From: Azospirillum oleiclasticum | GTDB taxonomy: Bacteria; Pseudomonadota; Alphaproteobacteria; Azospirillales; Azospirillaceae | Direction of reading: 5' to 3' | Length of the DNA: 45,058 nt | Assembly: GCF_013423485.1 (NCBI RefSeq) | Contig: NZ_JABFFR010000061.1 | Coordinates: 1-45,058 of the forward strand | Shown here: positions 23,219 through 30,885 of the stretch, one piece after another | How the letters are laid out: the number at the start of each line of letters is the position of its first letter | Position numbering within the stretch: the first letter of the stretch is position 1 | The notes under the pieces: generated by a model | Seen by the model: the letters and a program-made list of their open reading frames with translations, nothing else | Database searches by the model: none | Told to the model about the DNA's origin: nothing | Made by a program: the position numbers and the translations under genes

Positions 23219-24178
23219 TCAGGCGACGAGGTTGCGCGGGGTGCCGGCGGCGAAGCCCTCGATGCAGGCGGTCACCTGGTCGGCCACCGCCTGCCGCGCC
23301 TCGCGGCTGGCCCAGCCGACATGCGGGGTGAGGATGAAGTCCGGCCGCTCGGCCAGACGCATGAAGGGGTGGTCGGCCGGCGGCGGCTCCGGGATCACCG
23401 CGTCGATGGCAGCCCCGGCGATGCGCCCGCCCTCCAGCGCGCGGACGAGCGCCTCCTCCTCGATCAGCCCGCCGCGGGCGGTGTTGATGATCAGCGGCCG
23501 GCGCGTCATGCGCGCGAACTCCGCCTCCCCCAGCAGGTTGCGGGTGGCGGGGGTGAGCGGGCAGTGCAGGCTGATGACGTCGGCGCGCTCCAGCACCTCG
23601 TCGAAGGGCGTGTAGAGCGGCCCCATGTCGGTGCGGCCCTTGTGGGCGGCGTAGAGCACGGCCATACCGAAGGCGCGGCCGAGATCGCCGGTGGCGCGGC
23701 CCAGCGCCCCCTCGCCGATGATGCCCAGCGTGGACCCGTGCAGGTCGCGGATGGGGTGGCTGAGAAGCGTGAACTGGCCCGACCGCTGCCACTCCCCCGC
23801 CGCCACCGACGCGCGGTAGGCGAACAGCGACCGGCGCAGCGCCAGGATCAGGGCGAAGGCGTGTTCCGGCACCGTGTGCACGGCGTAGGCCTGGACGTTC
23901 GACACCGGGATGCCGCGGCGGCGGCAGGCGGCCAGATCGACGTTGTCGGTGCCGGTCGCCGCCACCGCCACGAAGCGCAGATCCGGCAGCCGCTCCAGCG
24001 CCGCCTCGCGCAGCGGCACCTTGTTGACGATCAGGATGCCGGCGCCCCGCGCCCGCTCCACCACCTGGTCCGCCGTGGTCAGGCCATAGGCGGTCCAGTC
24101 ATGGTCGATGGCGGGGCGGCGCATGGCGACCTCGGGGCCGAGCGTGTCGTGGTCCAGGAAGACGATGCGATGGGTCAT
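23219..24178 (-). CDS. D-isomer 2-hydroxyacid dehydrogenase, glycerate dehydrogenase/hydroxypyruvate reductase-like
   Basis: 319 residues, ATG at 24178. NAD(P)-dependent reduction of a 2-oxoacid such as hydroxypyruvate or glyoxylate is expected. The opening IVFLDHDTLGP followed by IVNKVPLREAALERLPDL and VAATGTDNVDL is the glycerate-dehydrogenase pattern. Nucleotide-binding loop GIIGEGALGRA (GxGxxG). Catalytic Arg in NTARGGLI, Glu in AVIPEPP and His in LTPHVGW are all present. It lies 28 bp upstream of tkt and 97 bp downstream of the LtnD-like gene. Hydroxypyruvate is a transketolase donor, so enzyme and neighbours could share that intermediate. Precise substrate unknown. Confidence 0.88.
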   Translation of the reverse strand: MTHRIVFLDHDTLGPEVAMRRPAIDHDWTAYGLTTADQVVERARGAGILIVNKVPLREAALERLPDLRFVAVAATGTDNVDLAACRRRGIPVSNVQAYAVHTVPEHAFALILALRRSLFAYRASVAAGEWQRSGQFTLLSHPIRDLHGSTLGIIGEGALGRATGDLGRAFGMAVLYAAHKGRTDMGPLYTPFDEVLERADVISLHCPLTPATRNLLGEAEFARMTRRPLIINTARGGLIEEEALVRALEGGRIAGAAIDAVIPEPPPADHPFMRLAERPDFILTPHVGWASREARQAVADQVTACIEGFAAGTPRNLVA

Positions 24179-24275
24179 GGATCGGCATGGCTCCAGGCGG
24201 ACCTCCGGCTTCGGGCGCCGCGGGGGCGCCCGGCAGGGTCGCGGAATGGGTGGGAAGGACGGGAGCCGCGGCGCG

Positions 24276-25166
24276 TCAGCGCTCCGGCGGCTCGGTTCCG
24301 TTCATCAGGTGGTAGCTGCGGATGAGCTGGCTGTCGTCGGCCGCCCCGTCACCGCGGCCGGAGGTGGCAAGGAAGAGCTGGTGGGCGACGGCGGCCAGCG
24401 GCAGCGCCGCCTTGGCGTCGCGCCCGGCCTCCAGCACGATGCCGAGATCCTTGACGAAGATGTCCACCGCGCTGGTCACCTCCGGATCGGCCTGAAGCAT
24501 GCGCGGGCCTCGGTCCTTCAGCATCCAGCTCGACGCCGCCGAGCCGCCGAGGATCTCCAGCAGCACGGCGCGATCGACGCCGATCTTCTCGCCAAGGGCC
24601 AGCGCCTTCGCCGCCACGGCGATGTGGACGCCGCACAGGAGCTGGTTGACGGTCTTGACCGTGGCGCCCTGCCCATAGCGCTCGCCGACATGGAACACCT
24701 TGCTACCCATGGCGCGCAGCACCGGGGCGGCGGCCTCGAACGTGGCCCGCGGGGCGGCGGCCATGATCGACAGCGTTCCGGCGCGGGCGCCGACCACCCC
24801 GCCGGACACCGGCGCATCGACGAAGCGCCGCCCGGTGGCGACGACGCGAGCCGCCAGCGCCTCCACCGACGATGGCGGGCAGGTCGCCATCAGCACGACG
24901 ATGGCGTCCGTGGGCAGCGCCTCCAGCGCGCCGCCGGCGAACAGCACCGCCTCCGCCTGGGCGGCGTTGACCACCATCAGCACCAGCGCGTCGGCCCCCG
25001 CGGCGGCCTCGGCGGCGGAGGCGGCACCGGTGGCCCCCAGCGCCGCCAGGGCGGCCACCGATTCGGCGCGCACGTCGTGGCCGCGCACCGCGAAGCCCGC
25101 CTTGAGCAGATTGCCCGCCATGGGAATGCCCATCGAACCGAGACCGATGAAGCCGATGTTCGTCAC
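24276..25166 (-). CDS. 3-hydroxyisobutyrate-dehydrogenase-superfamily enzyme, L-threonate dehydrogenase (LtnD)-like
   Basis: 296 residues from the GTG at 25166, which has AAAGGA upstream; an in-frame ATG at 25196 has no ribosome site. Rossmann start NIGFIGLGSMGIPMAGNLL, substrate loop DAPVSGGVVGARAGTLSIM, catalytic Lys in VKTVNQLLCGVH. The blocks LVLMVVNAAQAEAVLF, SSWMLKDRGPRML, SAVDIFVKDLGIVLEAGR and LPLAAVAHQLFL resemble LtnD and related acid-sugar dehydrogenases more than valine-pathway MmsB. LtnD oxidises C2 of four-carbon sugar acids; its usual partners (DUF1537 kinase, OtnC, OtnI) are not here. It probably oxidises the imported compound or an intermediate. Family is sure; subfamily and substrate are inferred from remembered motifs. 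Confidence 0.85.
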   Translation of the reverse strand: MTNIGFIGLGSMGIPMAGNLLKAGFAVRGHDVRAESVAALAALGATGAASAAEAAAGADALVLMVVNAAQAEAVLFAGGALEALPTDAIVVLMATCPPSSVEALAARVVATGRRFVDAPVSGGVVGARAGTLSIMAAAPRATFEAAAPVLRAMGSKVFHVGERYGQGATVKTVNQLLCGVHIAVAAKALALGEKIGVDRAVLLEILGGSAASSWMLKDRGPRMLQADPEVTSAVDIFVKDLGIVLEAGRDAKAALPLAAVAHQLFLATSGRGDGAADDSQLIRSYHLMNGTEPPER

Positions 25167-25199
25167 GTCGCGTCGTCCTTTTGGTTGTCCGGTCATGGG

Positions 25200-26459
25200 T
25201 CAGTACAGGATGAAGGCCGGCACGTAGGAGACCAGACCGAGCACCGTCAGCGCCACCAGATAGAAGGGCCACAGCTCGCGCACGATGGCGCCGATCGGCT
25301 CGCGCGAGATGGCGGCCGATATGAACAGGGTGGTGCCGATCGGCGGGGTGAACAGCCCGATGCTGAGGTTGACCGCCATCATGATCCCCAGCTGGATCGG
25401 ATCCAGCCCGATCGCCCCGCCGACCGCGACGAAGGTCGGCCCGAGCAGCAGGATGGCGGCGGGAAGATCGAGGAACATGCCGACCACCAGCATGATCAGG
25501 TTCATCGCCAGGATGATCAGCCAGCGCTCCTGCAGCACCGTCTGCGCGTATTCGGCGACCGCGTTGGGGATCGCCTCGGTGATCAGCACATAGCCGACGA
25601 GGTTCGACGCGGCGATCACCAGCATCACCACGCCCGTGGTCACCACCGTGGCCATCAAAGCGCCGTAGATGCGCGGGACCGTCAGGTCGCGGTAGATCAG
25701 CGCGCTGACCACCAGGGCGTAGGCCACCGCCACGACGCTGACCTCGGTCGGGGTGGCGATGCCGAAGCGCAGCAGCACCAGGATGAAGGCCGGCATCAGC
25801 AGCGCCGGCAGGGCGGTGAGCGTCGCCTTCAGCAGCCCCGGCAGGCCGCCGTCCGAGCGCAGGAGCGGGAAGTGCCGGAGCCGGCCGCTGACGTAGCAGA
25901 CCAGCATGAAGCCGGCCGCCAGCATCAGTCCGGGAACGATGCCCGCCAGGAAGAGCGAGGCGATCGATGCGTTCGACACGGCGGCGAACAGGATCAGCGG
26001 AATGGACGGCGGGATCAGGCCGGCGATCACCGAGGAGGAGGCGGTGGCGGCGGCGCCGAAGGCCGGCGGATAGCCCTCGCGCTTCTGCCAGGGGATCAGC
26101 ATCGAGCCCAGCGCCGACGCCTCGGCCACCGCCGAGCCGGACACCCCGCCGAAGATGGTGGAGCCGACCACCGTCACCTGTGTCAGCCCGCCGGGATAGC
26201 GGCCCACCAGGGCGGCGGCGAAGGCGACCAGCTTGCGGCCCAGCGTGCCGCCCATCATCAGGGCGCCCGACAGGATGAAGAAGGGAATCGCCAGCAACGG
26301 AAAGCTCTGGGTGGGCTGGAACAGCTTCACCACGGCGATCACGGTCGGAACGGCGCCCATCGTCATCACCGCAGCGCCCGAACTGATCACCAGGGCGTAG
26401 CCGACCGGGAAGGCCAGTAGCAGAAGCACGCCGAAGACGGCGACCATCACCAGCGTCAT
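25200..26459 (-). CDS. dctM: TRAP transporter large permease (DctM)
   Basis: 419 residues, about 12 transmembrane helices (opening VMVAVFGVLLLLAFPVGYAL). Family motifs: the FPLLAIPFFILSGALM segment, GSTIFGGVSGSAVAEASALG, ASSSVIAGLIPPSIPLILF, and the C-terminal SIGLFTPPIGTTLFISAAIS. It carries the sodium-coupled transport step. Its start overlaps the stop of dctQ by four bases (ATGA). The LtnD-like gene begins about 33 bp after its stop. With dctQ and dctP it makes a complete importer for an organic acid-like compound. Confidence 0.95.
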   Translation of the reverse strand: MTLVMVAVFGVLLLLAFPVGYALVISSGAAVMTMGAVPTVIAVVKLFQPTQSFPLLAIPFFILSGALMMGGTLGRKLVAFAAALVGRYPGGLTQVTVVGSTIFGGVSGSAVAEASALGSMLIPWQKREGYPPAFGAAATASSSVIAGLIPPSIPLILFAAVSNASIASLFLAGIVPGLMLAAGFMLVCYVSGRLRHFPLLRSDGGLPGLLKATLTALPALLMPAFILVLLRFGIATPTEVSVVAVAYALVVSALIYRDLTVPRIYGALMATVVTTGVVMLVIAASNLVGYVLITEAIPNAVAEYAQTVLQERWLIILAMNLIMLVVGMFLDLPAAILLLGPTFVAVGGAIGLDPIQLGIMMAVNLSIGLFTPPIGTTLFISAAISREPIGAIVRELWPFYLVALTVLGLVSYVPAFILY

Positions 26460-27016
26460 ATCTCTTCCTCCGTCACATGGGCGCGGACGGATCGGGGGTC
26501 GTCCGCCATCAGCAGGCGCGCGAAGGTGGTCAACGCGGTCAGGCCGACACCGATGAAGCCGACGATCAGCGACCCGTAGGCCCAGCTCGCCGGAACGCCC
26601 GTGACCGGGTAGATCTCCGATCCGGTGATCTCGATCACCGCAAGACCGATGTAGGCGAGGTAGAAGAAGGTGGCGGCGACCACGATCTGCATGCCCAGCA
26701 GAAGGAGGCGGGCCGCGGCGGTTCCCAGGGAGTCCAGCACCAGCGTGACCGCGATGTGGGCCCCGCCCTGGGCGGCCAGCACGATGCCGCCCATCACCAG
26801 CCAGGGGAAGAGGATGTTCGGCAGCTCCGACGGCCAGCCGAGCCCCTGGGTGGTCAGATAGCGCACCACCACCTCCGCCCCAAGCGCCAGGAACAGCGCC
26901 ACCAGCGAGCCGATCGCGACGACCCTGGCGGCCACCGTTATGGCCGTGTCGACCAGGGTGACGAGGGAGGCGGGAAGCCCCGCCCCCCCCATCGCGCTGT
27001 CGCCCCGGATCGTCAT
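26456..27016 (-). CDS. dctQ: TRAP transporter small permease (DctQ)
   Basis: 186 residues from the ATG at 27016, which shares one base with the dctP stop (TGATG). Four transmembrane helices, including VAARVVAIGSLVALFLALGA, ILFPWLVMGGIVLAAQGGAH, LLLLGMQIVVAATFFYLAYI and WAYGSLIVGFIGVGLTALTT. The segment WPSELPNILFPWLVMGGIVLA is the usual DctQ core. It links the binding protein to DctM. Coupled at both ends by overlapping codons, so all three TRAP genes are one translational unit. Confidence 0.92.
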   Translation of the reverse strand: MTIRGDSAMGGAGLPASLVTLVDTAITVAARVVAIGSLVALFLALGAEVVVRYLTTQGLGWPSELPNILFPWLVMGGIVLAAQGGAHIAVTLVLDSLGTAAARLLLLGMQIVVAATFFYLAYIGLAVIEITGSEIYPVTGVPASWAYGSLIVGFIGVGLTALTTFARLLMADDPRSVRAHVTEEEI

Positions 27017-27996
27017 CACTTCTTGGCCGCGGCCGCGGCCTCCTTCTGGATCAGGGTGACCAGTTCGGGGAACTGGGCCTGCCACTTGTCGTAGACGGCC
27101 TTGGTCTTGGCGACGAAGGGTGCGGGATCGACCTCGTTGAACTTGATGCCGGCCGCTTCCATCTTGCCGCGCAGTTCGGAGTCCGACTTCTGCGACATCT
27201 CGCGGTTCAGCTTGCCCGCCTCGGCCGCGGCGTCGAGCACCGCCTGCTGGTCGGCCTTGGACAGGCCGTCGAAGACGACCTTGCTGGCGAGCACCGGCGT
27301 CGATTCATACTTGTGGCCGGTCAGCGAGATGTACTTCTGCACCTCGTGGATCTTCGACGAGTAGATGTTCATCAACGGGTTCTCCTGCCCGTCCATGACA
27401 CCCTGCTGAAGCGCGATGTAGAGCTCGGAGAAGGCGAGCGGCGTCGGGTTGGCACCCAGCGCCTTGAAGATGTCGACCGTCATCGGGTCGGGCGGCGTGC
27501 GGATCTTCACACCCGCCAGATCCTCCGGCTTGGTGATCGGCCGGACGTTGTTGGTGGTGTGGCGGATGCCGTTGTCCCACATGGCGAGCAGGACCAGCCC
27601 CTTCTCCTTGGCGTTGTTGCCGAGCTGCGTGCCGACCGGCCCGTCCACCACCGTCCAGGCCTGCGGCAGCTCCTGGAACAGGAAGGGCAGCCCGAGCACC
27701 GCGAACTGCGGCACCACTCCGGAGGTCGAGCCCTGCGAGTTGGCGCTGAAGGCCAGCGTGCCGAGCCGCATGTTGGTCAGCGCCTCGACGTCGTCGCCGA
27801 ACTGGGCGCTGCCGCCGACCACGACCTTGAGCCGGCCGTTGGTCTTCTGCGCGACCAGCTCGGCGAACTTCAACGACGCCTCGGCCTTGGGGTTGCCGGG
27901 GGCGGCGTTGTGGGCCAGACGCAGGGTCTGCTGCGCCCAGGCGGGGGCGGCCATCAGCGTCGCGCTCATGACCACGGTTGCCAGCAGTGTCTTCAT
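27016..27996 (-). CDS. dctP: TRAP transporter substrate-binding protein (DctP)
   Basis: 326 residues from the ATG at 27996, with GGAGGA five bases upstream. Signal peptide ends at AWAQ (about residue 22). DctP fold: LRLAHNAAPGNPKAEASLKF, KTNGRLKVVVGGSAQFGDD, LGLPFLFQELPQAWTVVDG, the ligand-clamping Arg in VKIRTPPDPM, and ELYIALQQGVMDGQENPLMN. The KIRTPP arginine normally salt-bridges a carboxylate, so the imported compound probably carries an acid (carboxylate or possibly sulfonate) group. It follows the split transketolase C-terminal subunit gene in the transcript order (44-bp gap). Exact ligand unknown. Confidence 0.93.
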   Translation of the reverse strand: MKTLLATVVMSATLMAAPAWAQQTLRLAHNAAPGNPKAEASLKFAELVAQKTNGRLKVVVGGSAQFGDDVEALTNMRLGTLAFSANSQGSTSGVVPQFAVLGLPFLFQELPQAWTVVDGPVGTQLGNNAKEKGLVLLAMWDNGIRHTTNNVRPITKPEDLAGVKIRTPPDPMTVDIFKALGANPTPLAFSELYIALQQGVMDGQENPLMNIYSSKIHEVQKYISLTGHKYESTPVLASKVVFDGLSKADQQAVLDAAAEAGKLNREMSQKSDSELRGKMEAAGIKFNEVDPAPFVAKTKAVYDKWQAQFPELVTLIQKEAAAAAKK

Positions 27997-28040
27997 CGCT
28001 TCCTCCGGTTTTTGGTGTCGATTGTGGGATGGGCCGTTGG

Positions 28041-29051
28041 TCAGAGCCAACCCTTGATACGGTCCGTCATGACCGCCGTGGAGATGCCGTAGCGGTCGTG
28101 CAGCGTGGGCAGCGCGCCGGCGGCCAGGAACTGGTCGGGAAGCCCGATGTGGCGGAACACCGGGGTGACGCCGGAGCGCAGCAGCAGCCCGGCCACCGCC
28201 TCGCCCAGCCCGCCGATCACCGAATGGTTCTCGGCCACCACCACCATGCGGCCGGTGCGCCCGGCCTCGCGCAGGATGGTCTCGGCGTCGAGCGGCTTGA
28301 TGGTCGGGACATGCAGGACGGCGGCGTCCACCTTGTCGGCCGCCAGCGCCGCCGCCACCTCCAGCGCCCGCATCGTCATGATGCCGGAGGAAACGATCAG
28401 CACGTCCCGGCCGTCGCGGATGGTCTTGGCCTTGCCCAGCTCGAAGCGGTAGCCGTACTCGTCCAGCACCAGCGGCACGTTGCCGCGCAGCAGGCGCAGA
28501 TAGACCGGGCCCTTGTGGGCAGCCATCACCGGCACCGCCTGCCCGATCTCGTGCGCGTCGCAGGGATCGATGACGGTCATGTTCGGCATGGCGCGGAACA
28601 GCGCCAGATCCTCGGTCGCCTGATGGCTGGGGCCGTAGCCGGAGGTCAGGCCGGGCAGCGCGCAGGCGATCTTGACGTTCAGATCCTCCTCCGCGATCGT
28701 CTGGTGGATGAAGTCGTAGGCCCGGCGGGAGGCGAAGACCGCGTAGGTGGTGGCGAAGGGCATGAAGCCCTCGTGCGCCAGCCCGGCCGCCGCCCCGAAC
28801 AGGAGCTGCTCCGCCATCCCCATCTGGTAGAAGCGGTCGGGGAAGGCCTTGGCGAAGATGTGCAGGTCCGTGTATTTGCCGAGATCGGCGGTCATGCCGA
28901 CGATCTCCGGCCGCTGGCCGGCCAGCTCGACCAGCGCGTGACCGAAGGGGGCGGACACCGTGCGCTGCCCTTCCCCCGCGATGGAGGCGATCATCGCCGA
29001 GGTCTTGAGCTTCGGCTTGGCGGCGGGGGCGGCGGGGGCGTTGCTGCTCAT
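28041..29051 (-). CDS. Transketolase C-terminal subunit (split transketolase)
   Basis: 336 residues from the ATG at 29051, overlapping the stop of the N-terminal subunit gene by four bases. It contains the pyrimidine-binding and C-terminal transketolase domains only: TADLGKYTDLHIFAKAFPD, GMAEQLLFGAAAGLAHEGF with the catalytic Glu, LPGLTSGYGPSHQATEDLAL, then ILREAGRTGRMVVVAENHSV and GLGEAVAGLL. It must pair with the product of 29048-29917 to give an active enzyme. Two-subunit transketolases occur in special sugar pathways (apulose-4-phosphate and 6-deoxy-6-sulfofructose transketolases are characterised) as well as in archaea. The N-terminal 25 residues are Ala/Pro-rich and variable. Confidence 0.9.
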   Translation of the reverse strand: MSSNAPAAPAAKPKLKTSAMIASIAGEGQRTVSAPFGHALVELAGQRPEIVGMTADLGKYTDLHIFAKAFPDRFYQMGMAEQLLFGAAAGLAHEGFMPFATTYAVFASRRAYDFIHQTIAEEDLNVKIACALPGLTSGYGPSHQATEDLALFRAMPNMTVIDPCDAHEIGQAVPVMAAHKGPVYLRLLRGNVPLVLDEYGYRFELGKAKTIRDGRDVLIVSSGIMTMRALEVAAALAADKVDAAVLHVPTIKPLDAETILREAGRTGRMVVVAENHSVIGGLGEAVAGLLLRSGVTPVFRHIGLPDQFLAAGALPTLHDRYGISTAVMTDRIKGWL

Positions 29052-29917
29052 CGGGTCCTCCCGGCGTCGAGGGCTTCCAGCGCCAGTTGCCATTCTTCGG
29101 GATCGACGCGGATGAAGTGGTTCTTCTCGCGGGCTTCCAGGAACGGCACGCCGCAGCCCATCTTGGTGTCGGCGACGATCATGCGGGGCTTCTGCTCGGG
29201 ATGGTCGCGGGCGGCGTCGAAGGCGGCGATGACGGCGTCGAGGTCGTTGCCGTCGATCCGCTGCACGAACCAGCCGAAGGCCTGCAGCTTGTCCACCAGC
29301 GGCTCGAAGGCCATCACCTGGGTGGAGGGGCCGTCGGCCTGCTGGTTGTTGACGTCCACGACGGCGATCAGGTTGTCGAGCTTCCAGTGGGCGGCCGACA
29401 TGATCGCCTCCCACACCGAACCCTCGTCCAGCTCGCCGTCGGAGAACAGGGTGTAGACGCGCGAGGCGGAGCCCTTGCGCTTCAGGCCCAGCCCGATGCC
29501 GACGGCGATCGACAGCCCGAGGCCCAGGGAGCCGCCCGACATCTCCATGCCCGGCGTGTAGCTGGCCATGCCCGACATGGGCAGCCGGCTGTCGTCGCTG
29601 CCGTAGGTCTCCAGCTCCTCGTCGGGGATGAAGCCGGCCTCGATCAGGGCGGCGTACAGCGCGATGGCGTAATGGCCGTTCGACAGCAGGAAGCGGTCGC
29701 GCTCCTCCCAATGCGGGTCGTCGGGGCGGACGCGCATAGCGTGGAAATAGGCCACCGCCAGCACGTCGGCGATGTCGAGCGCCTGGGCGATGTAGCCCTG
29801 GCCCTGCACCTCGCCCATCCGCACCGCGTTGCGGCGGATGCGGTAGGCGCGCTCGGCCAGATCCACATTGTGGCCGATCGGGTTGTGGCCGATGGGGCCG
29901 GTCGGGTTGGTGTCCAT
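29048..29917 (-). CDS. Transketolase N-terminal subunit (split transketolase)
   Basis: 289 residues from the ATG at 29917. It holds the thiamine pyrophosphate-binding domain: FLLSNGHYAIALYAAL, MEMSGGSLGLGLSIAVGIGL, and the cofactor signature FSDGELDEGSVWEA through VVDVNNQQADG. The first Gly of the usual GDG is Ser here; Asp and the later Asn remain. The N terminus carries a short tandem repeat (GPIGHN, PIGHN). Translationally coupled to the C-terminal subunit gene (ATGA overlap) and 26 bp downstream of the SDR gene. Together the two subunits total 625 residues, slightly shorter than the intact transketolase in the same island. Substrate pair unknown. Confidence 0.9.
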   Translation of the reverse strand: MDTNPTGPIGHNPIGHNVDLAERAYRIRRNAVRMGEVQGQGYIAQALDIADVLAVAYFHAMRVRPDDPHWEERDRFLLSNGHYAIALYAALIEAGFIPDEELETYGSDDSRLPMSGMASYTPGMEMSGGSLGLGLSIAVGIGLGLKRKGSASRVYTLFSDGELDEGSVWEAIMSAAHWKLDNLIAVVDVNNQQADGPSTQVMAFEPLVDKLQAFGWFVQRIDGNDLDAVIAAFDAARDHPEQKPRMIVADTKMGCGVPFLEAREKNHFIRVDPEEWQLALEALDAGRTR

Positions 29918-29943
29918 GGGTTCTCCCGTGGTCGCTGGCCCGC

Positions 29944-30693
29944 TCAATGGATGAGCATGCCGCCGTTGACGTCGAGCACCGCGCCGGTGATGTAGCCGGA
30001 CAGGTCCGACGCCAGGATCAGGCAGGCCCGCGCCACATCCTCGGCATCGCCCAGCCGGTTCAGCGGGATGCCCTTCAGGATCTCCGTGCGCATGGCGTCG
30101 GTCAGCTTGCCGCCGGTGATGTCGGTCTGGATCAGGCCGGGGGTGATGGAGTTGACGCGGATGCCGTCCGGTCCCAGCTCGCGCGCCATCGCCTTGGCGA
30201 GGCCGAGCACGCCGGCCTTCGCGGCGCTGTAGTGCGGGCCGCCGAAGATGCCGCCGCCGCGCTGCGCCGACACCGACGACATGCAGACGATGGAGCCGGA
30301 CTTGCGCTCGCGCATGTGCGGCACGACGGCCTGGCTCATGTAGAGGGTGCCGCGCAGGCTGACGTCGAGTACCGCGTCGTAGTTCTCCGGCCCGATGTCC
30401 ATGAACTTCAGCGGCTGGGTGATGCCGGCGTTGTTGACCAGCACGTCCACCCGCCCGAACTCGCCGACGATGCGCTCGGCCACCGCGACGCAGGCGGCCT
30501 TGTCGGTCACGTCGCAGGCGTAGCCGCGGTGCGCCTCGCCCAGTTCGGCGGCGGCGGCCTCGGCCTGGGCGGCGTCGAGGTCGAGGATGATCGAACGGCC
30601 GCCGTGCAGCGCGAACAGACGGGCGGTGGCGCGGCCGATGCCGCGGCGGGACGCGGCACCCGTGATCACGCAGACCTTGTTGGAAAGCAGCAT
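29944..30693 (-). CDS. Short-chain dehydrogenase/reductase
   Basis: 249 residues from the ATG at 30693, with AAGGAGAGG just upstream. Classical SDR: cofactor loop VITGAASRRGIGRATARLFA, VDVLVNNAGITQP, catalytic Ser in VCMSSVSAQ, catalytic YSAAK, RVNSITPGLIQTDI, and a C-terminal VLDVNGGMLIH. Asp at the end of the second strand (IILDLDAAQ) favours NAD over NADP. It is the first gene of the island operon, so probably an early step, oxidising a hydroxyl of the imported compound or reducing a carbonyl product. Substrate cannot be told from sequence. Confidence 0.92.
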   Translation of the reverse strand: MLLSNKVCVITGAASRRGIGRATARLFALHGGRSIILDLDAAQAEAAAAELGEAHRGYACDVTDKAACVAVAERIVGEFGRVDVLVNNAGITQPLKFMDIGPENYDAVLDVSLRGTLYMSQAVVPHMRERKSGSIVCMSSVSAQRGGGIFGGPHYSAAKAGVLGLAKAMARELGPDGIRVNSITPGLIQTDITGGKLTDAMRTEILKGIPLNRLGDAEDVARACLILASDLSGYITGAVLDVNGGMLIH

Positions 30694-30809
30694 GTCCTCT
30701 CCTTTGCACGCAGCCGCCCGCGGCGGCGTCGCGCGCCGCGTCCTGGAGCTGCCGGAATTTTTCGATTTGTGTTGCGGATGATCCGTGTCATCCGCCGATT
30801 GATGGGACA

Positions 30810-30850
30810 ACTGTATGATCTTGAGCTGAATTGGACAAATGAATAAGATC
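30810..30850. promoter_or_regulatory. Divergent promoter/operator region between the SDR operon and the LysR gene
   Basis: In this AT-richer gap there is an inverted repeat GATCTT (30817-30822) and AAGATC (30845-30850), 22 bases apart, suited to a LysR-type regulator. A possible minus-strand promoter for the SDR operon reads TTGTCC (30838-30833), 17 bases, TACAGT (30815-30810). The sequence GAGCTGAATT occurs twice, at 30823-30832 and 30861-30870. The promoter and operator roles are inferred. Confidence 0.4.
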
Positions 30851-30885
30851 GCTTTTTGATGAGCTGAATTCATGGATATACCGCC

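Noticed and set aside
24276..25166. Valine-catabolic 3-hydroxyisobutyrate dehydrogenase (mmsB)
   Set aside because: Motifs are closer to LtnD-type acid-sugar dehydrogenases, and no other valine-pathway genes are nearby.
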